The position numbers and the translations under genes are program-made. Positions 9,745 through 18,500 of a DNA stretch of 20,794 bases are shown in pieces. The notes below the pieces were generated by a model that made no database searches, was not told the origin of the DNA, and saw only the letters and a list, made by a program, of their open reading frames with translations. Each line of letters starts with the position of its first letter. Position 1 is the first letter of the stretch. The DNA lies in assembly GCA_001598975.1 (NCBI GenBank), contig BBXU01000978.1, forward strand, positions 1 to 20,794, read 5' to 3'. This DNA comes from Parachlorella kessleri (lineage: Eukaryota; Chlorophyta; Trebouxiophyceae; Chlorellales; Chlorellaceae).

Positions 9745-12509
9745 TCACTGTGGGTGCGGGGGAGGGGTGGGGGGCGCTGCGATGCTGCCCGAGGGCTCGT
9801 CAACAAAGGGGTTGCCGTACAAGCTCATGCTGTGCCGCTGCTGCTGGTCCAGGCCTGAGGGCGAGACCCGAGAGCTGGGGCCGTGGTAAACTTCTGCGTC
9901 CTCCGCATAGCGCCGCGACGGTGCCAGCTTGTTGGGTGATGGCGGCAGCCCAGCCACAGAGCCGGCCACTGAGCTTGGGGGGCGGTGCAGCGGCTCCACC
10001 TGCACCCTGCTGTGGTGGGGACCCGCCAGCTGGTGCGAGTCCGCAGCAGCAGCAGCAGCAGCAGCCGGCGACGCCACCGACGCGACGCTGCTCGGCGCTC
10101 CCGCCACCGCCTGTAGCCGCTGCTTGGTTTGTGACCGGGCCACCGGCGTGGCAACCCCAGTAGGCGCGCCAGGGGCAGCAACCGGCGTAGTAGGCATTCC
10201 AGTTGCCTGTGCTTCTGCGCTGGCGCCTGCTGCCTCCAGCAGGCCGACTGCCTGCCCCGCCTGGGAGAGAAGATTGCCCTCGGCGCTAAGTGCGGCGGAG
10301 GCGCAGTTGCGGATCCAGACGGAATCCAGGGCCAGCTCAGCTAGCTTCTGGTGTAGCTCCTCCTCCTGCCGTGCATACTGCTCCTGGGCAACTGCAGACA
10401 AGAGCGGGAGCGTGCAATGAATGTCATCAGCACTCAAGTTGGAGTGTTCCGGAGTGCACCTAAATGTACCGGGCGGTGTACTTCAATGCCTAGTCACAGG
10501 GTTCCGCCATGCCAGATGGCTCCCAGCCTTGCGCCCCTATAACCAAGGTATCTGCATCCTGGCAAGCATGCCAGAGAAGGCTTGCCCCACACCACCTCCC
10601 CCCCTTATCATCAGTACCAGCCCAGCCGCCGGCGTGGCCCGCCCCCTCCCTCACCTATGAGCTTGCCCTGCTTGTGCTGCAGCTTGAGCGTGGTCTTGTC
10701 CAGCTGCGACTGCGCCTTGCCGGCGTCCCCGCCTCCCACCCGGCTCCTCAGGGAGTCCACCTTGGCGGCCAGCTCATCCACGGTGCGCTGGCGGGAACCC
10801 ATCTCCAGCCGCAGCTTCTCCAGGTCCCTGTTCCGGGCCTGCAGGGGAGAGTGCAGTAGACCCCTTTGCATAGTCGTCCAGCGCTCCCGCCCCGCTCGCT
10901 CGCAGCACCTGAGCCTCACACCGAAGGCCCTACTGACACCCAGCACATGGTGCCACGCTTCGCTATTTTCTTCAGTCTGGTGCTACGCTGTCGCCAGCAG
11001 GGCGTGGTGCCGCCGCCAGCTGGCTACATGCCGAGCGGCAAGCCAGGCCTCACCGAGAGGTAGGAGTATGTTGTTTGCCAGCGCACAAGTGGGGTGAACA
11101 CCTCCTCCTCCAGCCGCCGCCCCGCCTCCAGCGAAAGGGAGGAGACGGTCTCAGATGAGAGGCCGCCTGCAGAAGAAGAACCCAAGGATCTCTTGATTCT
11201 TTCCCTGGATTGACAGATCAAGTAGATAACAGGAAGTATACAATACATGTAGCAGTATCCATGGGCGAACTAGGGGTGGAACTGGCACGAGGCAGTCGGT
11301 TGCCAGCATGGGCTATTCGCATAATCGTGATGCAAGCACACGTGTGCAATCCGAGCTATGGGTGCAACCGACCTCCTGCTGTTGCAAAGGCACGCGCGGC
11401 CTGCCCTCCCACAGCAGCATCGTCCTCGTACACACGCGGCAGCGGGTACCCCATCGTCTCCTTGGTAGTCTTGAGGACAGCCTGGAGGTAGGGAGGCACA
11501 GTGCAAGGCGCCAGAAGTGAAGGGCACCAAGGCCAACATGAACAGTTAGAGGAGTGAGTACGGCGAATGCTACATCGGCACTCCATCTGCTCGCTCTGCA
11601 TGCTCACAGCAGCACCTAAACAGCTCTGCATGCTCACAGCAGCATCTTAATGCAGATAAATCGATCCGGTATTTGTGGACTTCGAATTAAACCACATGTT
11701 CCACCACTTGTGTGAGCCCCCGTCTATTCCTTTGAGTTTTAGTCTTGCGACCGCGGTCCTCAGGCGGACCATTTAACGCGTTAGCTCACCCACTATTTTC
11801 TTTTAGGAACTCCATAGGGAACTAGGTAATGGCTGTCAAGGTAGACCTAAAAAAAGCCAAACATCCCTGCGCTGCGTGGTGATCCAACGCAGGCTAGATC
11901 TTCTGCATGCACTGCACCCAGCCTGGGCTCGGGGATGGTGGGCCCTCAGTGTAGCCGGGGCAAACACCGACGGCCCTGGACGATTGCGGCCACCACTACT
12001 ACCTGACCAGCCACAGGAGCAGCGCACAGCTGATACTTGCGTCCCGCCAGCTCTTGAGGTGCACAGCCAGCCGCCTAAGACCCACAGCAAGCCCAGCCAG
12101 CAAGCTGAAAGGGCGCACCTCAGCAGACTGTTTCAGCCCTCGGATGTCCTTCTCCAGCTTCTTCATCTGTGCACTATAAGCGCCTAGCTCCTGAAGCATA
12201 GCTAGGTTCCTGCAATTGCTCAACCAGCGGCGTGTGGATCACTTTGCCCCACTTCCCCCCTTGGTGCTGAGTACTCTAGGATCGGCCGCGTACGCCTACT
12301 CCCCTTGCGCCAATGCAACATTTCATACTCAAGCGTACATTCAATACAGAAGCACAAGCAGAGGACTGCCCATCTGAAGGTTTCTGGATGTGGGCTGGCA
12401 ACGGGGAGGGACACTGACAGAACCCTCACCGTTTGTTTGCGCCCGACACACTGGACTTCCCAGTTTTCTCCTTAAACCTCTCTGAGATGCGACGCCAGCC
12501 CACGCCCAT
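9745..12509 (-). CDS. BAR-domain membrane-curvature protein with NPF-containing tail (6 exons)
   Basis: Minus-strand exons: 12509-12430, 12209-12119, 11481-11373, 11166-11054, 10838-10655 and 10391-9745, in phase, 407 aa. The N-terminal half (about 1-245) is rich in amphipathic helix and reads as a BAR domain: MGVGWRRISERFKEKTGK, then SAQMKKLEKDIRGLKQSAE, RLEEEVFTPLVRW, ARNRDLEKLRLEMGSRQRTV, SQLDKTTLKLQHKQGKL and EQYARQEEELHQKLAELAL. BAR dimers bind and bend membranes in endocytosis and vesicle traffic. The tail (about 246-407) is Ala/Ser/Pro-rich and disordered, and contains an NPF tripeptide at 386-388 (YGNPFVDEP), a motif known to bind EH domains. The ATG at 12509 has a good context and starts the helix. 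The donor at 11372 (GTCGGT) is atypical but the frame fits. The second intron (11482-12118) is long and carries an rRNA fragment. The exact BAR subfamily is not determined. Confidence 0.8.
10043..10065. repeat. CAG/GCA trinucleotide tract in BAR gene last exon
   Basis: About seven and a half GCA units, read as GCT/GCC-type alanine codons on the minus strand, encode a polyalanine stretch in the disordered tail of the BAR protein. It is a typical slippage-prone coding microsatellite. Confidence 0.8.
11593..11644. repeat. 22-bp direct repeat, two copies 30 bp apart
   Basis: The 22-bp unit at 11593-11614 (begins GCTCTGCATGCTCACAGCAG) recurs identically at 11623-11644, separated by an 8-bp spacer. 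Both copies lie in the second intron of the BAR gene, about 25 bp from the rRNA fragment. They could be a two-unit tandem duplication or a scar beside the insertion. Confidence 0.85.
11669..11790 (-). rRNA. Fragment of organellar small-subunit (16S-like) rRNA, probably a nuclear mitochondrial insert
   Basis: Read on the minus strand, this stretch follows the universally conserved SSU rRNA core around E. coli 860-975: GAGCTAACGCGTTAAA, then CCGCCTGAGG, GGTCGCAAGACTAAAACTC, AAAGGAATAGACGGGGGC, ACACAAGTGGTGGAACATG and TGGTTTAATTCGAAG. Spacing between blocks matches the rRNA. Changes at normally invariant places (AATAGACGG for AATTGACGG, CTCACACAAGTGG for CCCGCACAAGCGG) argue for mitochondrial rather than plastid or bacterial origin. 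Similarity stops near 11668, just where TTACC would be expected, and fades upstream of about 11790. It lies inside the second intron of the BAR gene in the same orientation. It is a partial copy, not a working rRNA gene. The mitochondrial assignment is inference; the rRNA identity is clear. Confidence 0.85.
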
Positions 12510-13233
12510 GGTGAAGGCCAACCCAACCTTGCGCCCTGAGTGCGGTGTTCCAAGCCTAGTGGCTTACCGTACAACACACCAGTTCTCACGTGTATCACGA
12601 TGGCCAGCGATCAGGGTGAATGGCAATGCGGTGTTGTGAGTGCTTTCTCACCTCCCCTCGGCGGTGCTTATGTCACCCTTGACTACGCCCTTTACAAGGC
12701 AGGACACGGGTGGTGTGTGCTGGCAACCCGTGATAGAGCCCCAGAGCTAGACACCTGGCCTTGGGGATTGGTCCCTGCCTGCCAGGGTCAGTCTTTTACA
12801 TTAACATACACAGGCTAATAGACCGACCCCAATAAACTTTAAGGGTCTTAAGGGGCTCAAAATACAATGCGATGCATGCCATGTCTCTGTCTGTACGATA
12901 CATCTCTCTCAACAACGAGTGACTCAACAAGGAACGGCACTTCTAACCAAGCAGCCCTCTCCCCACAAACTTAGAGGCACAGGCACCTGCGCAGTCAAGG
13001 AACACATGCAGTGGATGTAGCCCTGCTAGGTGGAGGTCTAGGCAACTTTCAAGGTACCCAGATAGACAGTAAGGCCAGAGAGCAACCAAGACTGTGCAAT
13101 ATAACCAGGAAACAAAACATCTGAAAAAACACTCCAGCTGTTGGGCAGCACACTGTTGCAGTTTCTCAGCTTGCAAGGGGAGGCAGCCCCCTTCGCCCTG
13201 TGACACACAGCTCGATACTCACACTAAAACCCC
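12510..13233. other. Intergenic region between the lumen-protein gene and the BAR gene
   Basis: About 720 bp separate the stop of the upstream minus-strand gene (13234) from the BAR start (12509). It should hold the 3' UTR of the former and the promoter of the latter. TTACA at 12796-12800 is the only notable signal. I see no credible exon on either strand. Confidence 0.5.
12796..12800 (-). terminator. Possible poly(A) signal TGTAA for the lumen-protein gene
   Basis: TGTAA on the minus strand about 435 nt past the stop codon at 13234, followed by A/T-rich sequence. It is in the expected orientation for a chlorophyte polyadenylation signal. Another copy occurs near 12692-12696. Confidence 0.35.
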
Positions 13234-14738
13234 TCAGGCGGGCAGCCCAATACACTCCTTGATGACCTTCTCAAAATGCATGTTCGCGTCGATGCACTGC
13301 TGCAGCAGGGAGGGGACCACCTCCGCAGCGTGCTGGTCGCCCTCCCGAGCCTGGTCCAGCTTCAAGTCCAGCAGCTGGAACATTCTGTGCGGGGGAAGGA
13401 CACAACACAACCGGGCATCAACCGCCACATATATACAGTATATATATTATAGAGAGAATGACTTGGCGGCAGAACACTCATGGTACTCATGAATGAACTT
13501 GCAAGTGCCATCTTGCATGCTGCCGACCCTAATGTCGCCCAGCAAGCAGGCTGTCGGTCCGCTCGAGCCCTACAAGGCGTCCGCCTCCCTCCCCGCACAC
13601 CCACCCACCCCTACCCTCACCTCCACCCACCCACCCTATAAAACACAGTCAAGCAGTGCTATAAAAGATACACAAGCTTTTATGTTCCAGCCTGTTGCTT
13701 CACATAGCCAGCCACCCCCACCTCCCAGCAGCCTCGCTCCCGTCCCACAATTCCCACCTGACAAGCATGTCCAGGCTCTCGTCCGCCTCATGCACCATCT
13801 GCGGGTCTGTGACCAGCGTGAGCGCGTTCTTATGCAGGATCCGGAAGGTGCAGGGGTCGCTCAGCGGCAGCTGCTGCTGCAGCAGGCTGGCACGCTCCTC
13901 CAGGCCATCAGTCAGCATGCCGTCGGCTTCGTAAACATAGCAGTTGAGGGACGCTGCTCGCAGCTCATTCAGCACCTCGGAGTAGAGGGGAGGCGAGGTG
14001 GCCGGGCTGCCTGCCAGCATGGCAGCCGCCTCCTGCAGGGAGGCCAAGGGTAGCAGTCTAAGCTGGCAAAGACACCACCGAGCAGCTTGAATTCTGCTCA
14101 CGACTTAACAAGCCAAAGGCGGCGGTTGGTCAAGTTGGCCAACAGGGCACCGCCTTCAGAGCTAAGGGGCTGGGCGGCTCCCCAAGGGATACCCCAGCTT
14201 TACTCGCGCAAACCTAGGAAGAAACCCAGCTGCCACTTTTGCCCCACTGTGTATGGCGTGAGATATGCCAATCCAGCTGCCACTCAGCCCACCTGCAGCT
14301 TTGCCCGGGAAGCACGGATGGGGGCCAGCATCTTGGCACCGCCGTTGGCTTGCTGCCGGGAGCGGTAGAAGTCTGCTGGCGCCCTCAGAATAGCTGCCCA
14401 ACCATACAGCAACAGCAAGGCCCTCTGTAAAATTGGACCCTGGCATATCTTATTGGGTCTCATCACGAAATATCTGGTTTTCGCTCACCTCTCACCAAGT
14501 TTATATCCTCATCCTGAGCAAGAGCTACAGGTGCTGCGGCTGCAATCAAGCTGGGCAGCGCTACCAAAGCGGCTGCCTGCTGGAGCAGATTTCTACGGGA
14601 GCTGCAAGGCTGCGTGGTCTGCTCTGCATGACAGCCGCACCGCACTGCCAGCGGCCTAGGCCTCGTCGAACGCCCTGCAGCTGCAGTGGCTGGCAGAGAC
14701 GTAGACAACATAATTGAACTGCTAGGATATCGATTCAA
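13234..14738 (-). CDS. Predicted thylakoid-lumen protein with twin-arginine signal, function unknown (4 exons)
   Basis: Preferred minus-strand exons: 14738-14489, 14393-14293, 14032-13758 and 13384-13234, all in phase, 258 aa. I do not recognise the family. The N terminus is bipartite: a basic, Ser/Thr/Ala-rich transit region, then SSRRNLLQQAAALVALPSLI (twin Arg at 48-49, hydrophobic core) ending in PVALA, a lumen-type cleavage site after about residue 74. That pattern indicates delivery to the thylakoid lumen by the Tat pathway. The mature part (about 184 aa) is mostly helical and soluble, with APADFYRSRQQANGGAKM, LYSEVLNELRAASLNCYVYE and a C-terminal helix LDLKLDQAREGDQHAAEVV ending in IKECIGLPA. 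One alternative keeps the frame at the first intron: donor at 14495 with acceptor before 14424, giving 266 aa and a hydrophobic insert. A structural or assembly role in the lumen is possible but not shown. Confidence 0.7.
13428..13452. repeat. TA-rich microsatellite in intron
   Basis: A short ACATATATAC/TATATATATT stretch in the third intron (13385-13757) of the lumen-protein gene. Ordinary simple sequence. Confidence 0.6.
13590..13640. repeat. C-rich CCACC-type tract in intron
   Basis: Repeated CCCACC/CCTACC units in the same intron, reading as a G-rich strand on the transcript. They are followed by two TATAAAA-like words (about 13637 and 13661) on the plus strand. No gene is associated, so these words are probably chance matches. 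Confidence 0.55.
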
Positions 14739-15547
14739 TAACCCAATTGCATCCCTGCTTCATGCGTTTGACCAAATCCAACAGGATCAGCTGCGTTCAG
14801 TATCGTTACTCGCACAGCACGCGCGCAATTGGAAGCTGTGACCCGGTGGCCTCCTCTGTTCTGGCTGGCCTCTCTTTGTCAGTTGTAAATGGTTATCCTA
14901 ATATATGCGACATCTGAAAGGTTTGTTGCGTTGACTGATGTTCTTCCGCCGCCTCTGGGCACAAGGTTGAGATACTGATAGCAGAGGTATGTCTGGCAAG
15001 CTTGGCAACTGACCCTGTTCTAATATTTGGTGGAAGCCTCATGCAGTCTTGGTGTCTACGCGAAAAGCGGTGAAGCAACATGTTAACACGACATCATGCA
15101 TCCTAGGTTGAGCCTGACCTGCGTCACGAAAAGACACGGCTTCAACTCAGACCGGAGTGTTCGGTAACACTGTGCCGCACAGGAAGGCTGTTTATGTGTT
15201 CCCTTCAACCAGTCCTGGTGGGTGTCTACCATATTGTCAACTCGTCCGATACGGGATAGCCAAGTACAGCAGGCCACCATCATATTCTTGATATTCTTTT
15301 TTGGTATCTAGGAGAGTCATCTACCCCTTTGCTTCTGATCCAAGGGGAACCCTGCCACGCGCCCGAACCATCCCGCGCTTTGATCGCATGTGCTTTCACG
15401 AACGGGCAATCAATCTCTAAGGTCTATCTTACATCGGGGCCGTTTGGTACCATCTACTTATCCAGCCCTCCTGATGTGGTGCACGCACCTCTGAAGGGGC
15501 CGAGGCGAGGCCGCCTTACCGTGCTTATCGGAAAAATACCTGGCAGC
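14739..15547. promoter_or_regulatory. Divergent promoter region of two plastid-targeted proteins
   Basis: About 810 bp between the start of the lumen-protein gene (minus) and the RavA-like gene (plus). It must hold both promoters and 5' UTRs. I see no repeat, RNA gene or clear core-promoter element. Confidence 0.5.
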
Positions 15548-18500
15548 ATGCAACATCAGGTCAATCAAAGAATGCAGGCACCGGCCGCTGCCGTGCAGTG
15601 CCATGCCAGGGCACAGCCTGCAAGATGGGCCTGGCTGCAGCCTTCCGTGCGCCAAGCTCGCCAACTGAGGAGACACAACCTAGTTGCCCTAGCAGAGGGT
15701 GAGAAGTGTCGGATATCTGGGTCTGTGGGAACCTTACTGGCACTCTGGCTTCGGCAGGGCTTGGGTTGTGGCAGTGTGGTTTCACAGGTTGTCTCTTTCT
15801 TGGCTGCTACATGTCCTTCCTTCTCACTGACGTGCCGCCGAACAACAAGCAAGTGCTAGTTGTGCTGTAGGTACCAGTGGGGTGACAGAGGCAGCGGCCC
15901 CTGAAGTCGCGGCAACTACCACCACTACCACGTCAGAACCTGCACCAGCAGCAGCGCCGGCCGGCCCGGAAGCCACTGACACCACTGCACAGGCTGCAGC
16001 AGCACCAGCAACTGACACTGCAAAGTCTGGTGAGCAGCATAGGGAGCCCTGTGGCCTCCAGGAAAGGCAGCTTGCAGCTTGCGTAGCTGCCGCGCCTGTG
16101 TTGTTAGCATGGGTGGCCGGTAGTGCGAGTAAGGAGTGAGAGTTGAGCTGGACGAACAGGACTGGATGCAGAATGCGCCTGAGTTGTGTTGATTGAAAGG
16201 GAGTGCTGGGGTATTGAGATATGCATCCACTACTCTGGTGGGTGGCTATGCAGGATAGCCCTTGCCGAACTTTGCACTGACGATTCCTGCTGCTGTGGTG
16301 TGCCCAGGGAATGGAGCAGCAGCAGCAGCAGCGCCCCCTCAACCACAGGCTGAGACGCCTTCCAAGGTCAAGGAGAAAGAGTTCAAGACGCAGGTAAAAT
16401 GAAGTGCTGGTGTGATTAGCGTTCTATGTAACACAGCAGCTCTGTACAGCATCTCAGCGCTTGGGGATTGCTGCAGCCTGTCCCAACCTCTTGCAAACTA
16501 GGAGGAGAAGCCGTCCTGCTGCCGAGGGTCCACGGAATGCACTGGCAACCGGCGAACTGCATTGCAGCGCATGTTTGCAACCCATGCATGCATTATACAA
16601 TTGTGCCTTGCGGCTAGTCTCAGCCATCCATGCAGTGCTCAAAGCCTGCCCTGCCTCCCCCTTCTGCAGCTTGACGAGCTCAAAGAGCGCGCCACCGCGA
16701 GCCACCGCGAGGCCATACAGCACGCGCAGCAGGTGGCGTTTGGGTCTATTCGCACCGGCGCGGGCGGCGAGGACGCTGCGGCGCTGCGGGGGCGGCTGGA
16801 GGCGGCAATCGTGGCGATGCAGGAGGGGCTGGTGGAGAGGGATGTGGAGGTGGGTCGGGGGTTGACGTGGTATAGGGGGTGGGGTGAGTCTGGTGCCGCT
16901 GATGGTGGGAAGGGACGCTGTGTCTGTGGGTGGGTGCCTGTGGGCCACTTGGCTCTAAGGGCTCGGGGCTAGCCGTTGAAGCAAGGCATGCTGCAAGCAG
17001 GAGGGTTTGCTGGCGAGGTACGTAAAAGGGGCCCAGGCTGGCGAGGCCTTAGGTGGTGCTTGTCGGCGGCGCGCCCGGGTAGCTTTGGTGGAGGCGGCAC
17101 TTTAGACCATACAGGCCCCAGGCCTTGCATGGAGTGTACATATGCATGCCTGGCTAGATTGAGGCCTCCCAAGGCCTCAGCGGGCTAGCCTAGGCGCTGG
17201 TGCAATGTTATAGGTCCCGCTCATCCGTTCTTCGTCTGCCTCCAGGTGCGGCTGCTGCTGCTGGCTGCCCTGGCGGGCGAGCACATCCTGTACATCGGCC
17301 CCCCCGGCACGGCCAAGTCTGAGCTGGGGCGCCGCCTGTCGCGGCTGTGCCACGGCTCCTACTTTGAGCGGCTGCTGACGCGCTTCTCAGGTGGGCTCCG
17401 TGGGGCGCTGCATCCGCGCCTGCTTGCTGTGCGGCGGGGCTGCGATGGACAGGGTGATGTTCATGCCTTGTAGTTGCTGAACAGTGCCAGGTTTTTTATG
17501 CCTTACATTTCATAGGTCCGGCTCAACCATGTTTGTCTTCTCCGCTGGTTTGTGTGTTTTCCTCTTCAACCTGCTGCCCTTGAGAAAGCAACCAACCCAC
17601 CGCCCCCCTGCGCGCGTCCTACCTCTGCCGTTGCGTCGCTCTGTACGAACCGGTTGCCTTGGTGTGGCCTGCAGTGCCTGAGGAGCTGTTTGGGCCCCTG
17701 TCAATGCGTGCGTTGGAGGAGGACAAGTATATCAGGCAGACAGACGGGTGGGTAGCGACGTCCTGTGCCGGTACTGGGCGTTTGGACCAGTGCTGTATCA
17801 TGTCACTTGGCTGGCGCTGGCTGTGGGTCCGGCCGGGATCATCTAGACAGATGCGTCATGACTATGGCTGTAGTGCGAATGAATGCCGAAGAAGGTGTGT
17901 TGACCAGCCACAATGAAGCACCCCAGCTTTGGTGTGTGCGTCACGGGCAGCGGGGACGCCCCCCTCTCACCGCTGTAAGACTTACCAGCCCCGTGACGCG
18001 CTCCTTCCTTGTTTCAACCCTTTGGGGCGGCACATGCCTCCTTTGCCTTGTAGCAGGTACTTGCCTGAGGCGACCGTTGCTTTTGTGGATGAGATCTTCA
18101 AGGCCAACTCCGCTATCCTAAATACGCTGCTCACCATCCTCAATGAGCGCCTGTTTGACAACGGCAACAAGCGCATCCATGTGCCGCTGCTCTGCCTGGT
18201 GAGGATGCTGAGGCCGCACTGCGCCTGCGCCTGCGCTCTCAGTGTGACGCGCCGGCACCTGGGGTGTAAGCAAGGTTGGGGGACAGCAAAAGCTGAGCCG
18301 TACGGACGGTGAAGGGCATATGGTGGTTGGGTTGCTCTACACAGCGGGTGACCTGGCTTCGCAGTTCGCAGTTGGAGTGAGATAAAGATATCTGGTACTG
18401 ATATACGGTGAGGACCCTGCTGGGCCTGCTGTGGTATGGGGTGACCCTCAGCCAGCCTCACCTGTAGGTCCGCAAGCACTCCTCAAAGCATCCTCGCCTG

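Noticed and set aside
13630..13670. TATAAAA-like words on the plus strand suggesting a promoter
   Set aside because: They sit in an intron of a minus-strand gene with no plus-strand gene starting nearby.
15329..15547. Upstream in-frame extension of the RavA-like first exon
   Set aside because: The frame is open upstream from about 15329, but the residues do not look like a targeting peptide. The ATGs at 15548 and 15572 start an Arg/Ala-rich sequence typical of algal transit peptides.
15824..16342. Minus-strand open frame of about 172 codons
   Set aside because: It is antisense to the Ala/Thr-rich linker exons and introns of the RavA-like gene. Polyvaline and polycysteine runs are mirror images of repeat codons.
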